A DNA stretch of 64,000 bases from Conchiformibius kuhniae DSM 17694 (lineage in GTDB: Bacteria > Pseudomonadota > Gammaproteobacteria > Burkholderiales > Neisseriaceae): NCBI RefSeq assembly GCF_000428785.1, contig NZ_AUAP01000002.1, positions 124,001 through 188,000 on the forward strand. The letters run 5' to 3'. The position numbers and the translations under genes are program-made. Shown in pieces: positions 43,147 through 51,737 of the stretch. The notes beneath the pieces were generated by a model. That model made no database searches. It was not told where the DNA came from and saw only the letters and a program-made list of their open reading frames with translations. The first letter of the stretch is position 1, and every line of letters begins with the position of its first letter.

Positions 43147-43692
43147 TTATTTCGGTTTTTTCAAATCTTTTGGTTTCAATTCTTTGCTGCCGCTCGGCTG
43201 GATAATCACGCTCACGCGCCCGCCGTTTTTCAGCCCCGCCGCTTTGCCGCCGAGTACGGTATACACTTCGCTGCGCATATTGTAGGTAATGGTTTCGCCC
43301 TGCGCCACATCGCCGCCGCGCCGCACTTTGGCGTTGCCGCTCAAGCGCACGATGCCCGTTGCCGAAGCGTATTCCACTTTATTGCCCTGACCTTCCACCT
43401 GTCCTTTGTTTTCAAGCTGTTGCCCGAAACGCACGGGACTGCCTTCCGCCTGCATGGTTTGGTTGCCGTTTTTGTCCTGCGCCACGCGCACGCGCTCGGC
43501 ACGGATATTCAGGCTGCCTTGTTTGATGACGACGTTGCCGCTAAACACGGTTACTTGGTTTTTTTGGTCGAGCGAGCCTTGGTCGGCTTCAATGGCGATG
43601 GGCTGGCGGCGGTCGCTTTCCAGCGCGTGCGCGTGCAGGCAGACGGCGCACAGCAGCGCGGTTAAGGTATTATTGATGATTTTTCCAGTCAT
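43147..43692 (-). CDS. lptA: LPS transport periplasmic protein LptA
   Basis: 181 residues: signal peptide (LTALLCAVCLHAHA), then the OstA-like beta-jellyroll that forms the periplasmic bridge (IAIEADQGSLDQKNQVTVFSGNVVIKQGSLNIRA). A Lys-rich tail follows. Its start overlaps lptC by 23 nt. Part of the kdsC-lptC-lptA-lptB-rpoN-hpf operon. Confidence 0.95.
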   Translation of the reverse strand: MTGKIINNTLTALLCAVCLHAHALESDRRQPIAIEADQGSLDQKNQVTVFSGNVVIKQGSLNIRAERVRVAQDKNGNQTMQAEGSPVRFGQQLENKGQVEGQGNKVEYASATGIVRLSGNAKVRRGGDVAQGETITYNMRSEVYTVLGGKAAGLKNGGRVSVIIQPSGSKELKPKDLKKPK

Positions 43693-44248
43693 AAATCAAG
43701 GCTTTCACTTGGGCGGGCAAATCCAGTTTGCCGGTTTTGTGGTCGTAATGCAGTCCTTGCGCCGTGCCGTGCGACTGCCCGAAACGGAAGGACACGGGCG
43801 CATCGGTGCGGGCGGTTTGCGCCTGCGTGTCCACCGTCAGCGCGGCGGTTTGCACTTCGGCTTCGGGGCGTTGGCGGTCGGAAAATTGGCGCAGCACCAC
43901 GCCTTCGTCAAAATCCAGCAGATGCGTTTTGATGCCGTAGCGGGCGCGGCTGCCTGAAACGGCGTAACGCGGCTGCCCGTTTTCCGACACGCGCAGTTCC
44001 GCGCCCTGCAAATACACGTCTTCGCGGTCGGGCAACTGCCATGCGCGTTGCGCGTCCAACTGTTCGCGCAAACGCCCGTGTCCGTCAAAACGCCGTCCCG
44101 CCATGCCGTAAATTTCGTATTGGGGCAAGGCGGGGTCAAGGTGCGTTGGCTCGAGCGGCACGGTGCTGACCCGTTCCAGCCACGCCGACAAGCCGCCCAA
44201 AATCACCGCCAAAGCGGTGGGAAACAGCCAGTTGCCGCGCAACATCAT
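43670..44248 (-). CDS. lptC: LPS export protein LptC
   Basis: 192 residues with one N-terminal membrane anchor (WLFPTALAVILGGLSAWL) and an LptC beta-jellyroll (QYEIYGMAGRRFDGHGRL, DVYLQGAELRVSENG). It hands LPS from LptBFG to LptA. The start at 44248 (or 44245) overlaps the kdsC stop by 4 nt, implying coupled translation. Confidence 0.93.
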   Translation of the reverse strand: MMLRGNWLFPTALAVILGGLSAWLERVSTVPLEPTHLDPALPQYEIYGMAGRRFDGHGRLREQLDAQRAWQLPDREDVYLQGAELRVSENGQPRYAVSGSRARYGIKTHLLDFDEGVVLRQFSDRQRPEAEVQTAALTVDTQAQTARTDAPVSFRFGQSHGTAQGLHYDHKTGKLDLPAQVKALIYDWKNHQ

Positions 44249-44784
44249 CGCACATATTCCGCCAGCAGCGCGTCCAAATGCCCTTGCGCCTGCAAAATCA
44301 GTTCGCACACTTCGCGCACCGCGCCCGCGCCGCCGCTTGCGCGGGTGGTGTACGCGGCGTGGCGTTTGACGAAGTCGTGGGCGTTGGACACGGCAACGGG
44401 CAGTCCGCAACGCACCATCACCGGCAAATCAATCACATCGTCGCCGACAAAGGCGCACGCGCTTTCATGCAGCCCGATTTGTCCGCGCAAACGTGCGTAA
44501 GCGGCTTTTTTGTCGTGTTCGCCGCACAGATAATGGGCGATGCCGAGTTGTTCCACGCGGGCGCGGACGGCGGGGTCGTTGCGGGCGGTGATGACGGCGG
44601 TGGGGGTGCCGCTTTGCTGGAGCATTTTGATGCCGTGTCCGTCCAGCGTGTGAAAGGCTTTGGACACTTCGCCGTGCGCGTTGATGTAGAGCCGTCCGTC
44701 CGTGAGTACGCCGTCCACGTCCACAATCAGCAGTTTGATGCGGGCGGCGCGTTCGGCAAGGCTTGGGGGCAGGGGAGCGGTCAT
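44245..44784 (-). CDS. kdsC: 3-deoxy-D-manno-octulosonate 8-phosphate phosphatase
   Basis: KdsC makes free Kdo for the LOS inner core. 179-residue HAD phosphatase without a cap: DVDGVLTDGRLYINAHGE (nucleophile Asp) near residue 22, TARNDPAVRARVEQLG, and FVGDDVIDLPVM near 113. First gene of the Kdo/Lpt operon as seen in the window. Confidence 0.95.
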   Translation of the reverse strand: MTAPLPPSLAERAARIKLLIVDVDGVLTDGRLYINAHGEVSKAFHTLDGHGIKMLQQSGTPTAVITARNDPAVRARVEQLGIAHYLCGEHDKKAAYARLRGQIGLHESACAFVGDDVIDLPVMVRCGLPVAVSNAHDFVKRHAAYTTRASGGAGAVREVCELILQAQGHLDALLAEYVR

Positions 44785-44982
44785 GGCGGAAAAATTTTGA
44801 CGGATAACGGCGTGATTTTAACAGATTTTGCCGTTGCGCGGCACGAAAAGATGATTATCAGTTTGCTTTGTTTGGGAAAAATCGGCGCGGACGGCGGGTG
44901 CGGCGGGTGTGTGTGTTTACAACAGCCGCCGCGAAACCGTCTATAATTTTGGCATCAACAGCACATCGAAAAAGGTAAAACC

Positions 44983-46020
44983 ATGCGTTCTTTGTTGGGG
45001 CAATTGCTTTATCCGGTGATTCAAGCGCCGATGGCGGGGGTGCAGTCGCAACGGCTGACGGTTGCCGTGTGTCGTGCGGGTGCGCTCGGTTCGCTGCCGG
45101 CGGCGATGTTGTCGCCGGCGCAATTGGCGCAATCGCTGCAAGCGGTGCGTGCCGCAGTCGGCAGCCGTCCGTACAACGTCAATTTTTTTGCCCATGCGCC
45201 CGTTGTTGCCCATGCAGACGTGTTGGCGGCGTGGCGGGCGCGGTTGCAGCCGTATTATGACGAATTTGCCGCCGCAGACGATGCCGCGCCCGCCGCCGTC
45301 CGCCGTCCGTTTGATGCGGAAATGCTGGCGGTGCTGCAACAATTCCGCCCGCCGGTGGTGAGCTTTCATTTCGGCTTGCCCGCGCCCGATTTGTTGGCGG
45401 CGGTACGCGCCACAGGCGCACGGATTCTGGCGAGCGCGACCACCGTTGCCGAAGCGCGGTTTTTGCAGCAGCGCGGCGCAGACGCGGTCATCGCGCAGGG
45501 CTGGGAAGCGGGCGGACATCGCGGCTGGTTTTTGGACGCCAATCCGCACGGTCAAAGCGGCACGTTTGCCCTGTTGCCGAACATCGTCCGTGCCGTGTCG
45601 CTGCCCGTGATTGCGGCGGGCGGCATTGCCGATGCCGCCACTGCCCGCGCCGCCTTGTCGCTGGGGGCGGCGGCGGTGCAGGCGGGAACGGCGTTTTTGT
45701 TGGCAGACGAAGCCGACACCGCGCCCGCCCACCGTGCCGTGTTGCAAAGCCCCGCCGCCGGACACACCGCCGTTACCAATCTGTTCAGTGGCGGCGGCGC
45801 GCGGGGCGTGGTCGGACGGCTGATGCGCGAACTGGGCGTGTGGCACGAACACGCCCCGCCGTTTCCCCATGCCGCCGCCGCCCTCGCGCCCCTGCGCCGT
45901 GCTGCCGAAGCGCGGAACGAATGGGGGTTTTCGCCGTTTTGGGCAGGACAAAACGCACCTTTGGCACAAGCGGGAACGGCGGCGCAGATTGTCGCCCGTT
46001 TGGCGGGCAAAGCGGGGTAG
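44983..46020 (+). CDS. NAD(P)H-dependent flavin oxidoreductase (nitronate monooxygenase family)
   Basis: 345 residues, FMN-binding TIM barrel: PVIQAPMAGVQSQRLTVAV at the start, VSFHFGLPAPDLL, GWEAGGHRGWF near residue 170 and PVIAAGGIADAATARAALSLGAAAVQAGTAFL near 210. These match nitronate monooxygenase class I enzymes, which detoxify nitronates such as propionate-3-nitronate. The AAAGG site and TATAAT (44942-44947) are upstream. The TAG stop ends in a family A MITE. Confidence 0.9.
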   Translation: MRSLLGQLLYPVIQAPMAGVQSQRLTVAVCRAGALGSLPAAMLSPAQLAQSLQAVRAAVGSRPYNVNFFAHAPVVAHADVLAAWRARLQPYYDEFAAADDAAPAAVRRPFDAEMLAVLQQFRPPVVSFHFGLPAPDLLAAVRATGARILASATTVAEARFLQQRGADAVIAQGWEAGGHRGWFLDANPHGQSGTFALLPNIVRAVSLPVIAAGGIADAATARAALSLGAAAVQAGTAFLLADEADTAPAHRAVLQSPAAGHTAVTNLFSGGGARGVVGRLMRELGVWHEHAPPFPHAAAALAPLRRAAEARNEWGFSPFWAGQNAPLAQAGTAAQIVARLAGKAG

Positions 46021-46176
46021 GGCGCGTCATCAATTGACCGAAAAAACACCGCGCCGTCATTCCCGCGAATGAGGGAATCCAAGTCGAAGTTCAACTGCCA
46101 AACATCAGGAAATGGATTCCCGTCTGCGCGGGCATGACGGTACAGAGGTTTTTTGGGGGGTGTGATGATGCGCGAA
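46020..46176. repeat. Family A MITE copy 7, decayed right end
   Basis: Starts GGGCGCGTCATCAATTGACC in the stop codon of the flavin oxidoreductase gene and contains both dRS3-like arms. The right end (TGATGATGCGCG) is degraded. Confidence 0.75.
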
Positions 46177-46182
46177 AACGGC

Positions 46183-46212
46183 AAAAAAAGAAGGTGTGGC
46201 ACGAGCCACACC
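46183..46212 (-). terminator. Terminator of the predicted small RNA
   Basis: On the minus strand GGTGTGGC TCGT GCCACACC followed by TTCTTTTTTT. An 8 bp perfect stem. Confidence 0.9.
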
Positions 46213-46320
46213 CAAACACACACACATCAAGAGGAAAAATGTTAAACGATTGAATGGTTTTTTTAAGGAAACAGAATGACGGGCATTCTGCGGTTTGCGT
46301 TTCTTTTGTGCTTTTATTTT
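46183..46320 (-). ncRNA. Predicted FNR-dependent small RNA (AniS/FnrS-like)
   Basis: A complete small transcription unit without a convincing gene. An exact FNR box (46354-46367) lies 21 bp upstream of TATAAT (minus strand, 46327-46332), placing the start near 46320 at class II spacing. The roughly 140 nt RNA would contain a small CAGAATG/CATTCTG hairpin, single-stranded GUUUCCUU and UUUUUCCUCUUGAUG stretches able to pair with ribosome sites, and a strong terminator (GGTGTGGC/GCCACACC plus seven T). This architecture is that of Hfq-dependent FNR-induced sRNAs such as neisserial AniS and enterobacterial FnrS. Sequence homology to them was not tested. Confidence 0.7.
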
Positions 46321-46326
46321 TATGCC

Positions 46327-46332
46327 ATTATA
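46327..46332 (-). promoter_or_regulatory. -10 element of the small RNA promoter
   Basis: TATAAT on the minus strand, 21 bp downstream of the FNR box; no -35 match is needed at a class II FNR promoter. Confidence 0.7.
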
Positions 46333-46353
46333 GGCGCTTGGCAAAACGGCTTA

Positions 46354-46367
46354 TTGATGTAAATCAA
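46354..46367. promoter_or_regulatory. FNR/CRP-family binding site
   Basis: TTGATGTAAATCAA is an exact match to the FNR consensus TTGAT-N4-ATCAA and a perfect palindrome in its half-sites. Positioned to activate leftward transcription. Confidence 0.8.
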
Positions 46368-46440
46368 ATGTGCCGTACGGCGCGGGATAAATTTTTATAG
46401 AAAGTTGATTTTTAATTTGATTTATTACTCTTGCGGCGGC

Positions 46441-46482
46441 GGAAAAACGCCCCTGCCGCACGGCTGGGCGGGCAGGGGCGTT
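46441..46482 (-). terminator. Terminator of ampG
   Basis: AACGCCCCTGCC...GGCAGGGGCGTT perfect 12 bp stem; the minus strand continues into TTTTTCC. Confidence 0.9.
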
Positions 46483-46494
46483 CGGAACGCCTGC

Positions 46495-48036
46495 TCAAAG
46501 GTTGGAGTGATTGGCGTGCTGCGGCGAGAAGATTTTTTTGTCCGCCAGCCAAATCAGCAGCAAAACGGGCAAGGTCAGCGCGGCGGTGAAGCCGAAAAAG
46601 CCTTCGTAGCCCATTGCGTCCACCATCGCGCCCGAGTAGCCGCCCAATACTTTGGGAAACAGGGTCATCAGCGAGCTGAACAGGGCGTATTGCACCGCGC
46701 TGAAACGGATGTTGGTCAGGGCAGACAGGAAGGCAACGAAAACGGTTGATGCCAATCCTGCGGCGAAGTTGTCGAAGCCCACCACCCAGTAGAGCAAGTG
46801 GGTGTTGCCGCCGTGTTGCGCCAGCAGGATAAACAGCAGGTTGGTTACCGATGCCGCCACCGCGCCGAGCATCATCATTTTCATGATGGCGAAGCGTTGT
46901 GCCAGTATGCCTCCCGCCAAACCGCCGACCACCATCATCACCACGCCGAAGGTTTTCACTGCCAACGCCACGTCTTCTTTGCTGAAGCCCAAATCGGCAT
47001 AAAACACATTGGAAATCACGCCCGCCACGATGTCGGAAATGCGGTACAGCCCAATCAGTGCCAGCAGCAGGGCGGCGCGTGCGCCGTAGCGTTTGAAAAA
47101 GTCGGTAACGGGGGTAATCCATGTGCGTTGTGCCGTTGCCGCCGACACCAAACCCGCTTTGACCGCCAACACGCCCGTTGCCAATGCCGCCGCCAATGCG
47201 CCCGCCAAACGCAGGGTTTCCAGCGCGAAAGCCGTAAGCGGCGCATTGTTGATGTCGGGCAGTGCCGCGCCCGCCAAGCGGAACGCCAGCACGAAGGCGC
47301 TGACCGCCAACACGAAGGTCAGAACCAAGCGCAGGTTTTCGCCTGCTGCTGCCGGTTGGTGTTCGCGGCTGTGCGGCGGTTCGCGCATCAGCAGTGTGGT
47401 GGCGATGCCCACCGCCATCAGCAGTGCCATTGCCAGATAGCTGTATTGCCATGCCTGATACAGATATTGTCCTTTGGCAGAACCCAGCTTCGCCGCCAAA
47501 AACAACACGCCCATGCCCGAAGCCACCATGCCCAAGCGGTAGCCCATCACATAGGTGGACGACATCACCGTTTGCATGGCGGAATCGTCGGGGGCGATTT
47601 CGATGCGGTAGGCATCGATGCAGATGTCTTGCGTGGCGGAGGCAAAACCCAGCAGCACCGCGCCCGCCGCCATGACGGTGATTTGTCCGGGCAGGGACGG
47701 GTCGGTGAATGCCATCAATACCATGGCTGCCGCCACCAGCAGTTGTGCGGTCAGCAGCCAAGCGCGGCGCGTGCCGAGCGTGCGTGTCAGCACGGGCAGG
47801 GGCAGTGCGTCCACCAAAGGCGACCACACGAATTTGAAGGCGTAGCCCAGCGCCGCCCAACTGAACATGGTGATGGTTTTGCGCTCGATGCCCGCTTCCA
47901 CCAGCCAAAAGCTTAGTCCGCTAAAAATCATGGCAATCGGCAAGCCCGCCGAAAAGCCCAATGCCAGCAGGGTCAGCGCCCGCCGCTCGAAGTAAATGCG
48001 CCAACCGCCCGCAGGTGCGGCAACAGGGGTATTCAT
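46495..48036 (-). CDS. ampG: AmpG-type muropeptide permease (MFS)
   Basis: 513 residues, about 14 membrane segments. AmpG/ACATN-type signatures: GFSAGLPIAMIFSGLSFWLVEAGI near residue 28, WAALGYAFKFVWSPLVDALPLP near 60 and GFASATQDICIDAYRIE near 130. It imports anhydromuropeptides for peptidoglycan recycling, supplying substrate upstream of AnmK, also in this window. AAGGAATTTT before the ATG lies at the edge of a family B repeat. Confidence 0.93.
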   Translation of the reverse strand: MNTPVAAPAGGWRIYFERRALTLLALGFSAGLPIAMIFSGLSFWLVEAGIERKTITMFSWAALGYAFKFVWSPLVDALPLPVLTRTLGTRRAWLLTAQLLVAAAMVLMAFTDPSLPGQITVMAAGAVLLGFASATQDICIDAYRIEIAPDDSAMQTVMSSTYVMGYRLGMVASGMGVLFLAAKLGSAKGQYLYQAWQYSYLAMALLMAVGIATTLLMREPPHSREHQPAAAGENLRLVLTFVLAVSAFVLAFRLAGAALPDINNAPLTAFALETLRLAGALAAALATGVLAVKAGLVSAATAQRTWITPVTDFFKRYGARAALLLALIGLYRISDIVAGVISNVFYADLGFSKEDVALAVKTFGVVMMVVGGLAGGILAQRFAIMKMMMLGAVAASVTNLLFILLAQHGGNTHLLYWVVGFDNFAAGLASTVFVAFLSALTNIRFSAVQYALFSSLMTLFPKVLGGYSGAMVDAMGYEGFFGFTAALTLPVLLLIWLADKKIFSPQHANHSNL

Positions 48037-48050
48037 AAAATTCCTTTCAG

Positions 48051-48170
48051 TTTGGAAACCCCGCCGTTTACGGCGGTAAAATCAGCTTTTGTTCGGGCGG
48101 GGCGTCAGTCCGTCCGAATCAGGGCAAGGCGTGGGGTTGTGCTTTATGTGCCGCCCTGTGGGTGAAACAT
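48051..48170. repeat. Family B repeat copy 3, upstream of ampG
   Basis: About 120 bp starting TTTGGAAACCCCGCCGTTTACGG and ending GTGGGTGAAACAT. It lies directly 5' of ampG, in the same relation as copy 1 to its XRE gene. Confidence 0.8.
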
Positions 48171-48388
48171 CGCGCTGCCTTTTGTGGTGTGTTGCGATGG
48201 GGGAAACAATGGCGCGATTATAACGGGATTGCCGCGCCGAATCGCAGCGCGGCGGCGCGGCGGCAGGTAAAAGTGTGGCATATTTGCCCGTGTGTGCGGC
48301 AGGCTGTGCAAGCAAATTTTGCCAAATGTATTTTTGTGTAAAATTACGTTATAATGCTTGTATTTTTGCCGAAAACAGGTGGATTTTG
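48171..48388. other. Intergenic region before the aromatic amino acid permease gene
   Basis: No gene is seen. A CGCGCCG/CGGCGCG-rich patch around 48225-48262 can fold, and the region from 48310 is A+T-rich with TATAAT at 48350-48355, the probable -10 of the permease gene. Confidence 0.5.
48327..48355 (+). promoter_or_regulatory. Probable promoter of the aromatic amino acid permease
   Basis: TATAAT at 48350-48355 in an A+T-rich stretch (TTTTTGTGTAAAATTACG upstream); the -35 match is weak. Confidence 0.5.
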
Positions 48389-49612
48389 ATGCACAAACAG
48401 GCTTCTTTATTGGGTGGGGCGATGATTATCGCCGGTACGGTCATCGGGGCGGGCATGCTTGCCAACCCCACCGCCACGGCGGGGGTGTGGTTTGCCGGCT
48501 CGCTGCTGGTGTTGCTGTATACGTGGTTTTCGATGCTCTCATCGGGGCTGATGATTTTGGAAGTGAACACGCATTATCCGCAAGGGGCGAATTTTGACAC
48601 GATGGTGAAGGATTTGCTCGGGCGGGGCTGGAATGTGGTGAACGGTTTGTCGGTGGCGTTTGTGCTGTATCTGCTCACTTATGCGTATATTTTCGTGGGC
48701 GGCGGGCTGACGGCACGGGCTTTGGGCGATGCGCCTTTGCCGGTGGGGCAGGTGGTGTTTTTCGTGCTGTTTGCTTCGTGCGTGTGGCTGTCCACGCGCT
48801 GGATTGACCGTTTGACTTCGGTGCTAATTGGCGGCATGGTGGTGGCATTTTTGTGGGCAAACGGCGGTTTGCTGGCTTCGGCGCAGGTGTCGGTGTTGTT
48901 TGACCGCGCCGCGCCGGAAGGCACGTCTTATTGGATTTATTTGGGGGCGGCGCTGCCCGTGTGTTTGGCATCGTTCGGGTTTCACGGCAATGTGTCGAGC
49001 CTGTTTCAGTATTTTGGCGGCAACGCCCGCAAAGTTGCCCGTGCTTTGCAAATCGGCACGCTGCTTGCCTTGGCGGTGTATGTGCTGTGGCAGGCGGCGG
49101 TGCAGGGCAATCTGCCGCGCAACGCGTTTGCGCCCGTGATTGCCGCCGACGGCGATGTGCAGGTTTTGATTGCGGAATTGTCCAAATTCGCCGCCACCGG
49201 CAATATGGCGTGGATATTGAGTTTTTTCTCGTATATGGCGATTGCTTCGTCTTTTTTGGGGGTAACGCTGGGCTTGTTTGATTATATTGCCGATTTGTTC
49301 GGCTTTGACGGCAGCCGTGCCGGACGGGCGAAAACCGCCGCCATCACCTTTTTGCCGCCGTTTGTCGCCTGTTTGCTGTTTCCCACAGGCTTTGTCAAAT
49401 ACATCGGCTATGTGGGTTTGGCGGCAACGGTGTGGACGGCGCTCGTCCCCGCCTTGCTGCTGCGTGCTTCGCGCAAAAAATTCGGCTTGGGCAAGGGCTA
49501 CCGCGTGTACGGCGGCGCATGGCTGATGGTGTGGGTGTTTGCCTTCGGCGTCATCAACATCGTTGCCCAGCTTTTGAGCCGCGCCGATATTTTGCCCGTG
49601 TTCAAAGGCTGA
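48389..49612 (+). CDS. Aromatic amino acid permease (HAAAP family, Mtr/TnaB/TyrP-like)
   Basis: 407 residues with 11 membrane segments. The N-terminal LLGGAMIIAGTVIGAGMLANP and the later FGFHGNVSSLFQYFGGN and FFSYMAIASSFLGVTLGLFDYIADL are typical of proton-driven tryptophan/tyrosine permeases. Which substrate is preferred cannot be told from sequence alone. The start at 48389 gives the family N-terminus. A terminator follows. Confidence 0.9.
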   Translation: MHKQASLLGGAMIIAGTVIGAGMLANPTATAGVWFAGSLLVLLYTWFSMLSSGLMILEVNTHYPQGANFDTMVKDLLGRGWNVVNGLSVAFVLYLLTYAYIFVGGGLTARALGDAPLPVGQVVFFVLFASCVWLSTRWIDRLTSVLIGGMVVAFLWANGGLLASAQVSVLFDRAAPEGTSYWIYLGAALPVCLASFGFHGNVSSLFQYFGGNARKVARALQIGTLLALAVYVLWQAAVQGNLPRNAFAPVIAADGDVQVLIAELSKFAATGNMAWILSFFSYMAIASSFLGVTLGLFDYIADLFGFDGSRAGRAKTAAITFLPPFVACLLFPTGFVKYIGYVGLAATVWTALVPALLLRASRKKFGLGKGYRVYGGAWLMVWVFAFGVINIVAQLLSRADILPVFKG

Positions 49613-49617
49613 CTTCC

Positions 49618-49641
49618 GCCCCGCCTGCTGCGGGGCTTTTG
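49618..49641 (+). terminator. Terminator of the permease gene
   Basis: GCCCCG...CGGGGC stem followed by TTTTG; it lies next to the convergent trmJ stop. Confidence 0.8.
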
Positions 49642-50445
49642 TTATTTGTCCGTTCCGGTGCGCTGCTGCACCGTGCGGAAAATGCCGCGCAGCAAATCGA
49701 TGTCTTCTGATTCGGGCTGTGCGCGTTGGAACAAAACGTGCAAACGGCGCATCATGCGTTCGGCATTGCGGCGGCGGAAAAAATCCATTTCGTGCAGGGT
49801 TTCTTCCAAATGCGCCACCATGCCCGCCACCTGTTCCGCCGTGGCGGGCGCGGCATCGGGCTGCAAACGGCGCAAATCGGCATCGGTTTGGCTGAACAAT
49901 TCGTAACACACCACCTGCACCGCTTGTGCCAGATTCAGCGAAAAATAATCGGGATTGCCGTTAATCGTCAGCAAACGGTTGCAGCAGCGCACTTCGTCAA
50001 TGCTCAAACCAAACGTTTCGTTGCCGAACACCAGCGCGACTTCCTGCCCCGCTTGCGCGGCGGCGAGCAGCTCGGGCGTTAATCGGCGCGGCGTGTGCAA
50101 AGGCGCGGACAATTCGCGGCGGCGGCTGGTCAGCGCACACGCCAGCACCGTATCGGCAACGGCTTCCGCCACATCTGCCACAACCTGCGCCCGTTCCAAC
50201 ACGTCTGCCGCGCCCGATGCCAAAGCAAAACTCTCTTCGGGCAACACAAATTCACCCGCACGCTCGGGGCGGAACACGGGCGGTTCGGGCGTTTGCGGCG
50301 TTGCCATCAGATTCGGCGACACCAGCACCAAACGGCGCAAGCCCATGGTTTTCATCGCCCGCGCCGCCGCGCCGATGTTGGCGGGGTGGCTGGTGCGCGA
50401 CAACACAATGCGGATACGGTCAAAATAAGCGGGAACGGCAGACAT
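49642..50445 (-). CDS. trmJ: tRNA (cytidine/uridine-2'-O-)-methyltransferase TrmJ
   Basis: 267 residues, SPOUT fold. Motifs: VLSRTSHPANIGAAARAMKTMG near residue 14, ALVFGNETFGLS near 137, and the C-terminal knot NPDYFSLNLAQAVQVVCYELF near 163. TrmJ methylates position 32 of several tRNAs. The C-terminal helical extension is as in bacterial TrmJ. Convergent with the permease gene. Confidence 0.94.
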   Translation of the reverse strand: MSAVPAYFDRIRIVLSRTSHPANIGAAARAMKTMGLRRLVLVSPNLMATPQTPEPPVFRPERAGEFVLPEESFALASGAADVLERAQVVADVAEAVADTVLACALTSRRRELSAPLHTPRRLTPELLAAAQAGQEVALVFGNETFGLSIDEVRCCNRLLTINGNPDYFSLNLAQAVQVVCYELFSQTDADLRRLQPDAAPATAEQVAGMVAHLEETLHEMDFFRRRNAERMMRRLHVLFQRAQPESEDIDLLRGIFRTVQQRTGTDK

Positions 50446-50560
50446 GAAACCCCCATCGGCAAAAAAGCCCGCATTGTAACGCAGTTAAGCCAAACGGGCG
50501 CAGACAAAAATTTTTGCCGTTGTTACAATGCCAAACAGTTTCTTTCCGAAAGTCCGACAG

Positions 50561-51686
50561 ATGCACAAAGATTTTCCGTCCTGCACCGTCCGTTACAGTC
50601 TGCGGCGCGGCAGCGCGTTTGTGCTGCTGGGTTTGCATTTGGTGGTGATTGCTTGGGCGTTGCTGCCCAAATTTTGGCACGCCGTTTGGCAGGCGCCGCA
50701 GCCTGAAGCGCAAATTTTGGCATTGTTGAAGCTGCTGATAACGCTTGCGGCATTGGCGGGCGGAGTTTATTGGCTGTGTGCGGGTGTGGCGGCAATGGTT
50801 TTACCGGCGGACAGTGGTGGCGATTGACAAACACGGTATCCGTGTGAACCAACCTGCCGTGTGGCAAGGTTCGCAACGCCAATGGCAATTATCGTGGCAA
50901 GATATTGTCATGGTTACATCGCCGTCTTCCCATTGTTTTGCTTTTCACAACCGTTACGGTGCGCCCAAATTATTGCAAAGCCGTTTGCTTAAAGGGGGCA
51001 GCCATGATTTGTTTCCCATGCTGCAACAGAGTATTGCCGCGTTGCGCCTGCATCAGCCGCCACATATTACGCCAACCACTTCTTTATTCTACAGTTGGCA
51101 ACTTGGATTGGTTTTTTTGTTTTATGCCCTGTTTTCTCTGTTGCTTGCGTATGTCGCCATCATGACATTGTGGCAGGAAGTGATGAATGGCAATGCCCCG
51201 CACTTTGGTTGGTTATTATTCGTTTTTGGCGGTCTGCTGTCTGGCAGTTTGGGTTTGTATCTGTTTTGGCATTGGCTGCCGACCTTGTTTTACCGCCGTC
51301 CCGTGCTGATACTGGACGGCAAAGGCATCACGGTGCGTTGTCCTTTTGCTGCACTGTTCCCCCGTAACCGTGAGTGGCAAAAAGCATGGTGTGATATTGA
51401 ACGCATCACGCTTATGAAGAAGCTCGGTAGTACGGATTATTGGTTGCCGCCAATTTACCACTTGTGTGTACGGTCAAACGAAGCAACACGGCAAGTCGGT
51501 GTCTATTCGATGAAAGGGGGTGCCCATGCCGTTTACCATACTGTATTGCTCTATCATGCGGCGCACACCAAGCCCGCCCAGTCTTGGCGTGAATGTTTAG
51601 AACAGCAATTGCAGGAACTTTCATCCTTAGAACAACCATTGCAAGGAGAAATAGAACCCTTGTTGAAAAAGCAGAAAAACGGTTAA
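50561..51686 (+). pseudogene. Membrane protein with internal duplication, split by a frameshift
   Basis: Two frames together give one plausible protein. Frame 1 (from ATG 50561) has two membrane segments and reads into VLPADSGGD and a stop at 50825-50827. The next frame continues with FYRRTVVAIDKHGIRV and ends at 51686. The second half repeats the layout: two membrane segments, then LFYRRPVLILDGKGITV. The match between FYRRTVVAIDKHGIRV and FYRRPVLILDGKGITV shows where the frame should continue, so one base is extra (or two missing) near 50800-50812. It could be a real mutation, a sequencing error or, less likely, programmed shifting. Function unknown. Confidence 0.7.
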
Positions 51687-51737
51687 AATAGGTAAACTTT
51701 CACTCCGTTGCAACTTTTCTGCCACATAGGAAACCCC

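Noticed and set aside
46105..46344. A minus-strand 79-codon frame overlapping the small RNA
   Set aside because: It runs across the RNA's terminator and into a MITE (its end reads CPRRRESIS, the translated dRS3-like arm), so it is not a plausible gene.
46276..46362. A 28-codon plus-strand frame with a good AAGGA site (MTGILRFAFLLCFYFYAIIGAW)
   Set aside because: It lies entirely antisense to the predicted FNR-controlled small RNA; its apparent ribosome site is the complement of the RNA's C/U-rich segment. No plus-strand promoter was seen. Kept only as a possibility.
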